Assembly: GCF_027942865.1 (NCBI RefSeq)
Contig: NC_134521.1
Coordinates: 1,192,501 to 1,256,500, forward strand
From: Odontesthes bonariensis
Taxonomy: Eukaryota > Chordata > Actinopteri > Atheriniformes > Atherinopsidae
Direction: 5' to 3'
DNA: 64,000 nt
Both the position numbers and the translations under genes were made by a program. The notes beneath the pieces are model-generated. The model saw only the letters and a list, made by a program, of their open reading frames with translations, was not told the DNA's origin and ran no database searches. The number at the start of each line of letters is the position of its first letter. Positions within the stretch are counted from its first letter, which is position 1. This document shows positions 45,669 through 57,920 of the stretch, one piece after another.

Positions 45669-46700
45669 TGCAGTATGCAGTATGTAGTATGTAGTATGCA
45701 GTATGTAGTATGCAGTATGTAGTATGTAGTATGGAAGTATGCAGTATGTAGTATGTAGTATGCAGTATGCAGTATGTAGTATGCAGTATGTACTATGCAG
45801 TATGTAGTATGTAGTATGCAGTATGCAGTATGCAGTATGTAGTATGTAGTATGTAGTATGTAGTATGTAGTATGCAGTATGTAGTATGTAGTATGGAAGT
45901 ATGCAGTATGTAGTATGTAGTATGCAGTATGCAGTATGTAGTATGCAGTATGTACTATGCAGTATGTAGTATGTAGTATGCAGTATGCAGTATGCAGTAT
46001 GTAGTATGTAGTATGTAGTATGTAGTATGGAAGTATGTACTATGCAGTATGTAGTATGCAGTATGGAAGTATGCAGTATGTAGTATGCAGTATGTAGTAT
46101 GTAGTATGCAGTATGTAGTATGGAAGTATGCAGTATGTAGTATGCAGTATGTAGTATGGAAGTATGTAGTATGCAGTATGTAGTATGGAAGTATGTAGTA
46201 TGGAAGTATGCAGTATGGAAGTATGCAGTATGTAGTATGCAGTATGGAAGTATGCAGTATGTAGTATGCAGTATGTACTATGCAGTATGTAGTATGCAGT
46301 ATGGAAGTATGCAGTATGGAAGTATGTAGTATGTAGTATGTAGTATGGAAGTATGTAGTATGGAAGGATGCAGTATGTAGTATGCAGTATGTAGTATGGA
46401 AGGATGCAGTATGTAGTTTGTAGTATGTAGTATGTAGTATGGAAGTATGTAGTATGCAGTATGTAGTATGTAGTATGCAGTATGGGGTATGTAGTATGGA
46501 AGGATGCAGTATGTAGTTTGTAGTATGTAGTATGTAGTATGTAGTATGGAAGTATGTAGTATGCAGTATGTAGTATGTAGTATGCAGTATGGGGTATGTA
46601 GTATGGAAGGATGCAGTATGTAGTTTGTAGTATGTAGTATGTAGTATGTAGTATGTAGTATGTAGTATGTAGTATGGAAGTATGTAGTATGCAGTATGTA
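45664..46700. repeat. AGTATGN 7-bp tandem array
   Basis: Units AGTATGC, AGTATGT and a longer AGTATGGA form; reverse complement of the array at 1-729. Repeated longer blocks (45720-45840 versus 45890-46020, and 46390-46500 versus 46500-46610) show multi-unit duplication. Confidence 0.95.
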
Positions 46701-46769
46701 GTATTTCAGGTGGTTCTGTGTCTCTCTGTGGTCGTGTTTTACTCTTTGGGTGAAACCCTCTGCTATCCG

Positions 46770-48797
46770 AACCAGAACCTGTCAGAACCTGTCAGAACCT
46801 ATCAGAACCTATCAGAACCTATCAGAACTTATCAGAACTTATCAGAACCTGTCAGAACCTGTCAGAACCTATCAGAACCTATCAGAACCTATCAGAACCT
46901 TTCAGAACCTTTCAGAACCTTTCAGAACCTACCAGAACCTATCAGAACCTGTCAGAACCTTTCAGAACCTACCAGAACCTATCAGAACCTGTCAGAACCT
47001 GTCAGAACCTATCAGAACCTACCAGAACCTATCAGAACCTATCAGAACCTATCAGAACCTGTCAGAACCTTTCAGAACCTACCAGAACCTATCAGAACCT
47101 GTCAGAACCTGTCAGAACCTATCAGAACCTACCAGAACCTATCAGAACCTATCAGAACCTGTCAGAACCTGTCAGAACCTATCAGAACCTACCAGAACCT
47201 ATCAGAACCTGTCAGAACCTGTCAGAACCTATCAGAACCTACCAGAACCTATCAGAACCTACCAGAACCTATCAGAACCTGTCAGAACCTGTCAGAACCT
47301 ATCAGAACCTACCAGAACCTATCAGAACCTGTCAGAACCTGTCAGAACCTTTCAGAACCTTTCAGAACCTACCAGAACCTATCAGAACCTACCAGAACCT
47401 ATCAGAACCTGTCAGAACCTGTCAGAACCTATCAGAACCTATCAGAACCTTTCAGAACCTATCAGAACCTATCAGAACCTGTCAGAACCTATCAGAACCT
47501 GTCAGAACCTGTCAGAACCTACCAGAACCTATCAGAACCTACCAGAACCTATCAGAACCTGTCAGAACCTGTCAGAACCTATCAGAACCTATCAGAACCT
47601 GTCAGAACCTATCAGAACCTATCAGAACCTGTCAGAACCTATCAGAACCTATCAGAACCTATCAGAACCTGTCAGAACCTGTCAGAACCTGTCAGAACCT
47701 ATCAGAACCTGTCAGAACCTATCAGAACCTGTCAGAACCTTTCAGAACCTGTCAGAACCTGTCAGAACCTGTCAGAACCTACCAGAACCTATCAGAACCT
47801 ATCAGAACCTGTCAGAACCTATCAGAACCTGTCAGAACCTTTCAGAACCTGTCAGAACCTACCAGAACCTATCAGAACCTATCAGAACCTATCAGAACCT
47901 TTCAGAACCTGTCAGAACCTTTCAGAACCTGTCAGAACCTGTCAGAACCTATCAGAACCTATCAGAACCTATCAGAACCTGTCAGAACCTTTCAGAACCT
48001 ATCAGAACCTATCAGAACCTGTCAGAACCTTTCAGAACCTGTCAGAACCTACCAGAACCTATCAGAACCTATCAGAACCTGTCAGAACCTACCAGAACCT
48101 ATCAGAACCTATCAGAACCTGTCAGAACCTATCAGAACCTGTCAGAACCTGTCAGAACCTATCAGAACCTATCAGAACCTGTCAGAACCTATCAGAACCT
48201 TTCAGAACCTATCAGAACCTGTCAGAACCTATCAGAACCTATCAGAACCTGTCAGAACCTTTCAGAACCTGTCAGAACCTATCAGAACCTGTCAGAACCT
48301 TTCAGAACCTATCAGAACCTATCAGAACCTATCAGAACCTGTCAGAACCTGTCAGAACCTACCAGAACCTGTCAGAACCTGTCAGAACCTGTCAGAACCT
48401 ATCAGAACCTGTCAGAACCTACCAGAACCTGTCAGAACCTATCAGAACCTGTCAGAACCTGTCAGAACCTGTCAGAACCTACCAGAACCTGTCAGAACCT
48501 GTCAGAACCTGTCAGAACCTACCAGAACCTGTCAGAACCTATCAGAACCTATCAGAACCTTTCAGAACCTATCAGAACCTTTCAGAACCTGTCAGAACCT
48601 ATCAGAACCTTTCAGAACCTTTCAGAACCTGTCAGAACCTGTCAGAACCTGTCAGAACCTATCAGAACCTGTCAGAACCTATCAGAACCTGTCAGAACCT
48701 TTCAGAACCTGTCAGAACCTATCAGAACCTATCAGAACCTGTCAGAACCTGTCAGAACCTGTCAGAACCTGTCAGAACCTATCAGAACCTTTCAGAG
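46770..48797. repeat. 10-bp CAGAACCTNT minisatellite
   Basis: About 200 units of CAGAACCTAT, CAGAACCTGT, CAGAACCTTT and CAGAACCTAC. With a 10-bp unit all three frames give the same decapeptide NLSEPVRTYQ and no stops, so two overlapping frames of 785 and 758 codons arise. I treat these as by-products. The longer one (46674) begins in the preceding array and contains a chance hydrophobic stretch. Confidence 0.95.
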
Positions 48798-49419
48798 TTT
48801 ACCTTCAGGAGTTTTACGGGCGGAGTTGTGGCGTTGCAGCGGTCAGAGATGCTTCAGGTTCCTCCAGTTAACTCGTTTTGTTCAGAAATATGTGAGGTCC
48901 ATGGCCTTCCTGCAGAGAGGGGGGGGGGCAGTATTTGTGTTTATGGAAATTATCTCAGCAGAAGGAAACGGCCAAACAAAACAGAGATGTTATCCTGCTC
49001 ACACAGAGATTTGCATCCCAGAGTGAACTGAACCTCACATCATTACATGAGTGGATGAACACCTTTCTGACTGTTTCACCTGTTAAATAAAGGAAGGAGG
49101 AAGTTTGAAAGTAGAAAAGTAGGAAAAAACAGGCAATAATAAGAATTATATTTTATACAACATAAAGAAAAAGTCAATAAGATTCAATTTAAAGCTTGAA
49201 AAGGAATATAAGATATAATCTAATGACTCATTATGGAACAATTCATATAAATTACATGATTAAACTGTTTTATGCCACCAGAAATGAATAATCTAGAAGC
49301 TCTTTGTGGGTTTTAGACTGGAATTAAGATTTGTTCCCATTTCTTCAGCTGCATGTGTGAAAAACAGCAAAGATAACACAGTGTGACAGACAGAAAACAG
49401 GATTTCTGCAGCAACAAGG
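48798..49419. other. Intergenic; no gene seen
   Basis: Non-repetitive, AT-rich from about 49080. No convincing frame outside read-through from the array. Confidence 0.5.
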
Positions 49420-49785
49420 TGTTACCATGGAAACATCTGCAGATATTCACTTTAAAGCTGCTCAGAACTGAACTAACTCTGGTTCTGCCTCAGATTCTGG
49501 GTTTATGTTCATGTTGGAACATGTTTCAGTGAATCTCTGCAGCTGTTACCATGGAAACATCTGCAGTTATTCACTTTAAAGCTGCTCAGAACTGAACTAA
49601 CTCTGGTTCTGCCTCAGATTCTGGGTTTATGTTCATGTTGGAACATGTTTCAGTGAATCTCTGCAGCTGTTACCATGGAAACATCTGCAGATATTCACTT
49701 TAAAGCTGCTCAGAACTGAACTAACTCTGGTTCTGCCTCAGATTCTGGGTTTATGTTCATGTTGGAACATGTTTCAGAGTTAGCA
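49420..49785. repeat. About 123-bp direct repeat, three copies
   Basis: Copies start at GTTACCATGGAAACATCTGC at 49423, 49545 and 49669. The third diverges after ATGTTTCAG. They are nearly identical, so the duplications are recent. Confidence 0.92.
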
Positions 49786-50048
49786 GAAACTCAGAGAGCT
49801 TCAGATGAAGTTACTGATGTCGAACTGAAACCTAAGACTCTGAGTTTGTCTCCAGATGTGCGATGGGGAAAGTGTCTCAGCCCAGACTCTGGGGACGCTG
49901 ACCCCACCCTCCCTGCTCTCTGGGTGGAGGCTGATCTGTTTCAGATTCCTCAGCCTGTCATGTGCTGGCAGCCTCCGTAAGGGTGGAGGACGTGAACATG
50001 AACTGCTGCTTTGTCTGATTTACTGATGGAGTTCTGAACCTCTAACAC
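49786..50048. other. Intergenic; no gene seen
   Basis: The plus frame at 49753-49980 starts in the preceding repeat and shows no domain. Confidence 0.45.
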
Positions 50049-50051
50049 TTT

Positions 50052-52612
50052 TGAAGAACATTTCTCTGCTACAGAAGAACGTTTCTCAGCTACAGAAGAA
50101 CATTTCTCTGCTACAGAAGAACGTTTCTCTGCTACAGAAGAACATTTCTCAGCTTCATAAGAACATTTCTCTGCTACAGAAGAACATTTCTCAGCTACAG
50201 AAGAACATTTCTCTGCTTCAGAAGAACATTTCTCTGCTACAGAAGAACATTTCTCTGCTACAGAAGAACATTTCTCTGCTTCAGAAGAACATTTCTCTGC
50301 TTCAGAAGAACATTTCTCAGCTACAGAAGAACATTTCTCTGCTTCAGAAGAACATTTCTCTGCTACAGAAGAACGTTTCTCTGCTTCAGAAGAACGTTTC
50401 TCTGCTTCAGAAGAACATTTCTCTGCTTCAGAAGAACATTTCTCTGCTTCAGAAGAACATTTCTCTGCTACAGAAGAACATTTCTCTGCTTCATAAGAAC
50501 ATTTCTCTGCTACAGAAGAACATTTCTCTGCTACAGAAGAACATTTCTCTGCTACAGAAGAACATTTCTCTGCTTCAGAAGAACATTTCTCTGCTACAGA
50601 AGAACATTTCTCTGCTACAGAAGAACATTTCTGTGCTTCAGAAGAACATTTCTCTGCTTCAGAAGAACATTTCTCAGCTTCAGAAGAACATTTCTCAGCT
50701 TCAGAAGAACATTTCTCTGCTTCAGAAGAACATTTCTCAGCTTCAGAAGAACATTTCTCTGCTTCAGAAGAACATTTCTCTGCTTCAGAAGAACATTTCT
50801 CAGCTTCAGAAGAACATTTCTCTGCTACAGAAGAACGTTTCTCTGCCTCAGAAGAACATTTCTCTGCTACAGAAGAACATTTCTCTGCTACAGAAGAACA
50901 TTTCTCAGCTTCATAAGAACATTTCTCTGCTTCAGAAGAACATTTCTCTGCTACAGAAGAACGTTTCTCTGCCTCAGAAGAACATTTCTCAGCTTCAGAA
51001 GAACATTTCTCTGCCTCAGAAGAACATTTCTCTGCTTCAGAAGAACATTTCTCAGCTTCAGAAGAACATTTCTCAGCTTCAGAAGAACATTTCTCAGCTA
51101 CAGAAGAACATTTCTCTGCTACAGAAGAACATTTCTCTGCTTCAGAAGAACATTTCTCTGCTACAGAAGAACATTTCTCTGCTACAGAAGAACATTTCTC
51201 TGCTTTAGAAGAACATTTCTCTGCTTTAGAAGAACATTTCTCTGCTTCAGAAGAACATTTCTCTGCTACCGAAAAACATTTCTCTGCTTCAGAAGAACAT
51301 TTCTCTGCTTCAGAAGAACATTTCTCTGCTTCAGAAGAACATTTCTCTGCTTCAGAAGAACATTTCTCTGCTACAGAAGAATATTTCTCTGCTACCGAAA
51401 AACATTTCTCTGCTTCAGAAGAACATTTCTCTGCTTCAGAAGAACAGTTCTCTGCTTCAGAAGAACATTTCTCTGCTTCAGAAGAACATTTCTCTGATTC
51501 AGAAGAACATTTCTCTGCTTCAGAAGAACATTTCTGTGCTTCAGAAGAACATTTCTCTGCTTCAGAAGAACATTTCTCTGCTTCAGAAGAACAGTTCTCT
51601 GCTTCAGAAGAACATTTATCTTCAGAAGAACATTTCTCTGCTACAGAAGAACAGTTCTCTGTTTAGAAGAACATTTCTCTGCTTCAGAAGAACATTTATC
51701 TTCAGAAGAACGTTTCTCTGCTTCAGAAGAACGTTTCTCTGCTTCAGAAGAACGTTTCTCTGCTTCAGAAGAACATTTCTCTGCTTCAGAAGAACATTTC
51801 TCTGCTTCAGAAGAACATTTCTCTGCTTCAGAAGAACATTTCTCTGCTTCAGAAGAACATTTCTCTGCTTCAGAAGAACATTTCTCTGCTTCAGAAGAAC
51901 ATTTCTCTGCTTCAGAAGAACATTTCTCTGCTACAGAAGAACATTTCTCTGCTTCAGAAGAACATTTCTCTGCTTTAGAAGAACATTTCTCTGCTTCAGA
52001 AGAACATTTATCTTCAGAAGAACATTTCTCTGCTTCAGAAGAACATTTCTCTGCTTTAGAAGAACATTTCTCTGCTTCAGAAGAACATTTCTCTGCTACA
52101 GAAGAACAGTTCTCTGCTTCAGAAGAACATTTCTGTGCTTCAGAAGAACATTTCTCTGCCTCAGAAGAACATTTCTCTGCTACAGAAGAACATTTCTCTG
52201 CTACAGAAGAACATTTCTCTGCTTCAGAAGAACATTTCTCTGCTTCAGAAGAACAGATCTCTGGTTTAGAAGAACATTTCTCTGCTTCAGAAGAACATTT
52301 CTCTGCTTCAGAAGAACATTTCTCTGCTACAGAAGAACATTTCTCTGCTTCAGAAGAACATTTCTGTGCTTCAGAAGAACATTTCTCTGCTACAGAAGAA
52401 CATTTCTCTGCTTTAGAAGAACATTTATCTGTTTCAGAAGAACATTTCTCTGCTTTAGAAGAACATTTATCTGTTTCAGAAGAACATTTCTCTGCTTCAG
52501 AAGAACATTTCTCTGCTTTAGAAGAACGTTTCTCTGCTTCAGAAGAACATTTCTCTGCTTCAGAAGAACATTTCTCTGCTACAGAAGAACATTTCTCTGC
52601 TACAGAAGAACA
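50052..52612. repeat. 21-bp minisatellite (left part, split by a transposon)
   Basis: About 120 units of GAAGAACATTTCTCTGCTTC plus A, with CTACA, TCAGC and GTTTC variants. The unit length keeps all plus frames open (QKNISLL or RRTFLCF heptads); these are not genes. The array resumes at 54604 after the Harbinger insertion. Confidence 0.95.
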
Positions 52613-53024
52613 GGGGCCTCATGTACAAAGCGTGCGTACGCACAAAATAGTGGCGTACGCACCTTTTCACGTCAACGATCAGATGTATCAAGAACGAAAA
52701 GACCGTGGAAATGTGCGGTGCCTCACGGCAGCTTCAGGGCTGGCGTACGCACTTTTCTGCAGCTGTTGATTCTTTGGCGACACCTAAGGTGATGTTGGGA
52801 AACTGTTATAATAAATACATGTGAAAACAATTTGTCGTCAGACAGTGATGTGCACATTTGAGACACATGAACAATTAATACTGATAAACAATTAATACAC
52901 CCATGTGTCTCCATTTACACGAGTGGATATAAAAGCAGCGCAAAGTGGTGCAATGCATACCATTAAAAACAATGGCTGCTTTAAAAGTATTAGAAGACTT
53001 TGCAAATGGTGCAATTAGAAGAGA

Positions 53025-53610
53025 GTGTGTGTTCACTACAACAGAGAGGATTTGTGGCATATGATGGCGACTGGCTCATCAGCCGTTTTGAGGGAAATCC
53101 TCCTGGAACTGTGCGCAGAGCTGCGGCCGGTGTTGGAGCGCAACACAGCGAGGAGCCATGCGCTGCCTGTGCTCACAGGTGATGTGCACACTGGGGTTCC
53201 AACCGGAGCATTCCAGAGGGAGCTGGCCAACCGATTGGGACTGTGCCAGCCGAGCCATGCCAGCCGAGCCATGCCAGCCGTGTGGGACAGAATTATCCGC
53301 ATCTGAGCCACGTATATCAAATTCCCAACAGGCCAACATTAAAGCTCAATTTGCAGCGAGAGCCGGTTTTGTAATCGGAGCTATCGACTGCGCACACATT
53401 GCTATAAAAGCGCCATCACATGATGAATTTGTATGTTAACAGGAAACATTTTCATTCGATCGATGTACAGATCATATGTGATGCATAAATGCAATTAACC
53501 AACATTGTGGCGAGGTGGCCTGGTTCAACGCACGATTCATACATTCTGAGTAACAGCATCGTTGGGAACAGACTACAGGGTGGCACTGTGCGTGATGGCT
53601 GGCTTCTTGG
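53025..53610 (+). pseudogene. HARBI1-like transposase, frameshifted
   Basis: DDE nuclease of the Harbinger superfamily, broken by frameshifts and stops. Successive frames give LLELCAELRPVLERN, TGAFQRELANRLGL, ANIKAQFAARAGF, VIGAIDCAHIAIKAPSHDEF (the DDE region with its first Asp), NRKHFHSIDVQIICDA, VARWPGSTHDSYIL and VRDGWLLG. It appears to end early, so the C-terminal catalytic part is lost. Confidence 0.85.
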
Positions 53611-53979
53611 TGTGTAACTTCATTCTTGTAATGGTCCTAATATTATTCCCGTGACGCGCATTGAGTATGTGCGCCCCCAGTTTCTATCCCGTCTTCACAG
53701 CATCATTATTAGGCTATATTATATATATTAGTCGGTGGTTAAAGTTAGTTTCTTGCTGTTTTTTGCTGGTTAAACTTCGGCTTAAGATCTTTCTAACAAG
53801 CCCCTGATCGTCTCTGTGGGCATATATCAATAACCCCGTGCGTAAAGTGTGAAATATCTCAATCAGCCTTTTCCCCGGCGCACTTCTGCACGTTACTGTA
53901 TGAACACGTTGTTGTGAGTTACACAAAAACATCGGTATTTACCTTGGGGGTAATCAGAGTGACCCACATGAGCTCCCAC

Positions 53980-54325
53980 CACCCCATGAGAGAGCAGTGT
54001 CACCCATAGTTGCGCCGACTCTCTGTTCAAACCGGGTCGGTCACCCCCCCACCCGCCTGTTTTGGCCACACTGCAACGGTGGGCAGCCAGTCTCCGCTTC
54101 ACCTCCACCTTAATGTGGGACCACTTCTTCTTCACCTCTGCTTGTGAGGCTTCTCAGACCCCCCAGCATTAACAGCCTCAGGCTCTCCCACCCACTCCTC
54201 TTGCGTTTGCTGCTTATGCCGGATGACAGCGTACCAAAGAGTACATTTTTGCGCGCCTCCACTTCGGACAGTAGCACTTCCAATTCACTTTCAGTGTAAT
54301 TTTTCTTTTTTCCCGTCTTACTCAT
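53980..54325 (-). pseudogene. Harbinger Myb/SANT-like DNA-binding protein, frameshifted
   Basis: The minus strand from an ATG at 54325 gives MSKTGKKKNYTESELEVLLS and SEVEARKNVLFGTLSSGISS; after a frameshift near 54150 it continues KKKWSHIKVEVKRRLAAHRC. This is the Myb-like partner that targets Harbinger transposases to element ends. It converges with the transposase. Confidence 0.85.
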
Positions 54326-54603
54326 GTTTTTTTTCTTTATTTTCTGATCGTACACAGAGGGGAATCGCAGGTGCAGGGCTCATTTAAATATGATTTGCGT
54401 ATTTAAGTAGGGGCGTGGACAGGGAGGAGTCGGGTGCTCCGACATGTGCGCTCAATTCCACGTTGATTGGGATGTACAAACGAAATGTGCTTGGATACAT
54501 GCGTGCGCACATATTCGTACATCCGACGTTGGAGGTCATTTTGGTTTGGCCGTACGCCATGTTTCAGTAGGAAATCCACGCAAGTCTTTGTACATGAGGC
54601 CCC

Positions 54604-54742
54604 TGTTCTCTGCTTCAGAAGAACAGTCCTCTGCTACAGAAGAACATTTCTCTGCTTCAGAAGAACAGTTCTCTGCTTTAGAAGAACAGTTCTCTGCTTT
54701 AGAAGAACATTTCTCTGCTTCAGAAGAACATTTATCTGCTGA
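54604..54742. repeat. 21-bp minisatellite (right part)
   Basis: Six to seven further units of the array at 50052-52612, with CAGTTCTC variants, to the right of the Harbinger element. Confidence 0.92.
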
Positions 54743-55717
54743 ACATCTGGTAAAACTCTGTTCTGGGCTGCAAAGCTGCCGTCAGGATTTACTGAGGCGG
54801 AGCAGAGGTACGTCAGCTCAGATTTAACTGGAGTTTGGGTGGGTGCGCTCTGAGTTCTGAGGTGATTAAACTGTCCCCGAGACACTTGTACTGGGCCAAA
54901 GACGATGAAAACACATTTGGTGTTTGGTTGGAGTTCATTAATACCTCATTAATAACCAATTAATACATAATTAATATCTCATTAATATATCATTAATGCC
55001 TCATTGATACAACATTAATACCTCATTAATAACCCATTAATACCGCATTCATACCTCATTAATACCTCATTAATATATAATTACTACCTCATTTATGCTT
55101 CTCTTGAGTCGTTTCGTCTCTTTTGTGTATTTTTCTGGTACTTTTTGTGAAAGGAGATAAAAACACCTCGGGGCATGAAAGTAGTTTGAAACTAACAATG
55201 TGACATCATCACTCTCTTAATTCCCCAAAAATCCTGAAATCTAAACTGGGATTCTGCAGAAACCATCAAAGATGTAAAACCACATCTTCCTGTGAGCTGA
55301 TTAACCTCTGAACCATGTTCCTGCTGTAAAGTTTTTCACCTGTAAAATCCCATTTATCTCAGTCTTACATAGATAATTCCCACCGTTCCCAGTTTAACTG
55401 ATGTAGTTTAAATATGTTTTAATAAAGTTTTAGTTTTACACTCGTAGTTAAACCCATAAAGTTCCAACAAAGTTACCATAAATTCTCCTTTTTATGAGTA
55501 AAATGTGTAAAAACTACAATGAATGAAATAAAACCTTAGTTTTAATGTTTGCGGCATTAAATGTGAAGAATTCTTCTAAAATAAAGTGATTAAACTCTAT
55601 TTTCCTGCTCAGCTGGTACACAGCCGTGTTCTGAAGTGGAGCTTCCAACATGTTTGGATCCACCGGCTCATTGATCACAGTCTGATCAGACTGATCGGTA
55701 GTCTGACCCGGCCCACT
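54743..55717. other. Intergenic; AT-rich, no gene seen
   Basis: Includes a loose TCATTAATA repeat at about 54935-55090. No coding signal. Confidence 0.5.
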
Positions 55718-56102
55718 GTTTCCCACGAATTCGGCGCTACTAAAGCTAGCCGCAGTGAGCTAACGCACTTCCTGTTATTTTCACAAAATAAAATACCCGT
55801 TGCCTTTTATCACAGGGAAAGCCATTACGATACAATTGGTGCTTTTGTTTTGAAAACAGGAAGTGAACCTACCCTCGTTGTAGCTAGCTTGAAACTGCCG
55901 TTTTGACAGGAAATGACGATCGGCGACGTCACGTTACGTTGCATCTTGGGTAGTTTGAGTATGAGTAGTAACCTCATGATGCATACCCAACATTTCCGAG
56001 AATCTAGTATGCATCCGGGAACTTCTCGCTTACTCAAACTCGCATACTAATTCAAAAAGTTAGTAGGAGTAGTAGGAGAAGTATGCGGTTTGGAACACAG
56101 CC
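55718..56102 (-). mobile_element. Non-autonomous DNA transposon, copy 3 (truncated)
   Basis: Matches 935-1307 nearly base for base, from CCCACGAATTCGGCGCTACT to GGTTTGGAACACAGCC. The AATGCATT end is missing. The 70-codon frame (55825-56037) is kept. Confidence 0.85.
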
Positions 56103-56689
56103 AATGATCCGGCTCTCTGAGCTCTCCGTGGTTCTGAACCATGAAAACAGATCTGAAGGACTTTATATAGTGAAGGCAGCAGATAAACCGTTTTAGCTTA
56201 ATGTTTGGTTAACGTTTCCGGGTCAGAACCGAGTCTTTCACAGAGATTTGAACAGTTCTGACCGTTAAAGTGTCGACAGGAAATCATCCGTTGATGACCC
56301 GCGGAGGCGTAGAAGAAGAGCGAAACCAACGGCTCAAGTGTTGTAACGACCCCCTTTTGTAACTCACGTATTTGGAAAGAAGGAAGCTTTCAGAACAGAA
56401 ATGTCATCATGGTGTCATGTTGAAATGAAGCACAAAACTTCTTAAACTCAGAGGCCACTTTCCTCTTTATCTTTCCCCAGTGGAGGATGGTTTCCACCAA
56501 CTGTCTTTAGCCTTTTAGCTGCTGCTAAAAGTGAGTTGTGTTGGGCTGCAGTTCCTTTGGCGTCCACTAGATGCTGCTGTGACAGAACTGTGGCTGTTTC
56601 GAGGTGATCTGGAACTTTTTGCTTCCAGTCATGATCTCTGCTTCTTAGAGGCCAAAAAAATGAGCTCATCAGTCACATTGATGGTCAAA
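56103..56689. other. Spacer between inverted transposon copies
   Basis: Non-repetitive; no gene seen. Bounded on both sides by the same transposon end facing inward. Confidence 0.5.
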
Positions 56690-57255
56690 GGCTGTGTTCC
56701 AAACCGCATACTTCTCCTACTTCTCCTACTAACTTTCTGAGTTAGTATGCGAGTTTGAGTAAGCGAGAAGTTCCCGGATGCATACTAGATTCTCCTAAAT
56801 GTTGGGTATGCATCATGAGGTTACTACTCATACTCAAACTACCCAAGATGCAACGTAACGTGACGTCGCCGATCGTCATTTCCTGTCAAAACGGCAGTTT
56901 CAAGCTAGCTACAACGAGTGTAGGTTCACTTCCTGTTTTCAAAACAAAAGCACCAATTGTATGGTAATGGCTTTCCCTATGATAAAAGGCAACGGGTATT
57001 TTATTTTGTGAAAATAACAGGAAGTGCGTTGCTCACTGCGGCTAGCTTTAGTAGCGCCGAATTCGTGGGAACAAAATTGTAAACAGCCGGTATTTTGTCA
57101 GGTTTTCAACACGTTGGGGATCTAAACGACTACTTTCTCGCCTGAAAATGTTTCAAATGTTGCTAAAGTTTACAGAGTTTAGAGCTTAAGAGAAATCAGC
57201 TTCAGGCCGGCTGATTTCAGCTCGGGCAGGAGCGAAATGCATTGTGGGTAAATGC
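56690..57255 (+). mobile_element. Non-autonomous DNA transposon, copy 4 (most complete)
   Basis: From GGCTGTGTTCCAAACCGC to GCATTGTGGGTAAATG, collinear with copy 1 in reverse. Unlike copy 1 it is not followed by the CATACT array. The 70-codon frame (56755-56967) is intact. Confidence 0.85.
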
Positions 57256-57595
57256 CCAGTCTGCTCTGTCTGACCGGCTGACATGAACTCTTCCTTAGAT
57301 GCAAAGTCAGTGTTCGCCCCCGAGTGCAGGAGGAGTCATCAGCATTTTTAAATAGTTTTCCAGGAAATGACAAACTCAAAAATACCATTAAGAACACCAA
57401 CATGCACTTTGTCATCTTGGGAGGTTTAACTGTGCAGATGTTCAACCATAAATGTTTTATAACTTTTCTCAGGGGTCATTTCTGTGACTAACGGTTTCAG
57501 AACAAAGCAGCAAATCTGAGACATTATTTCACCACTGATTCACAGCAGTTAAGTTTTAAGCAGATTCATTTATAGATACTGTATGTTATATGTCA
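57256..57595. other. Intergenic; no gene seen
   Basis: The minus frame at 57179-57445 reads partly into the transposon and has no recognised domain. Confidence 0.45.
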
Positions 57596-57597
57596 CC

Positions 57598-57920
57598 TGT
57601 TAGCAGCAGTTAGCATCTGTTAGCAGCAGTTAGCAGACGTTAGCAGTTTTTAGTAGCAGTGAGCAGCAGTTAGCAGACGTTAGCAGTTTTTAGTAGCAGT
57701 TAGCAGCAGTTAGCAGACGTTAGCAGTTTTTAGCAGCAGTTAGCATCTGTTAGCAGCAGTTAGCATCTGTTAGCAGCAGTTAGCAGACGTTAGCAGTTTT
57801 TAGTAGCAGTGAGCAGCAGTTAGCAGACGTTAGCAGTTTTTAGTAGCAGTTAGCAGCAGTTAGCAGACGTTAGCAGTTTTTAGTAGCAGTTAGCAGCAGT
57901 TAGCAGACGTTAGCAGCAGT
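57598..57920. repeat. TTAGCAGCAG-type array
   Basis: Units of TTAGCAGCAG, TTAGCAGACG, TTAGCATCTG and TTAGCAGTTTTTAG arranged in longer repeated blocks. Related units recur at 59620-60055. Confidence 0.9.

Larger units (their letters stand above)
52613..54603. mobile_element. PIF/Harbinger transposon inserted in the 21-bp array
   Basis: Terminal inverted repeats GGGGCCTCATGTACAAAG at 52613 and 54603 bound a 1991-bp element. Inside are a decayed HARBI1-like transposase on the plus strand and a decayed Myb/SANT-like protein on the minus strand, the two-protein layout of this superfamily. The flanks join as GAACA plus (T)GTTCTC, matching the GAACAGTTCTC variant of the array. A clear target-site duplication cannot be resolved. 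Confidence 0.9.

Noticed and set aside
49753-49980. 75-codon frame after the 123-bp repeats
   Set aside because: Starts in the third repeat copy and has no recognisable feature.
50051-52792. 385- and 418-codon frames made of QKNISLL and RRTFLCF heptads
   Set aside because: Different frames of one 21-bp array, interrupted by single-base changes; no independent evidence of coding.
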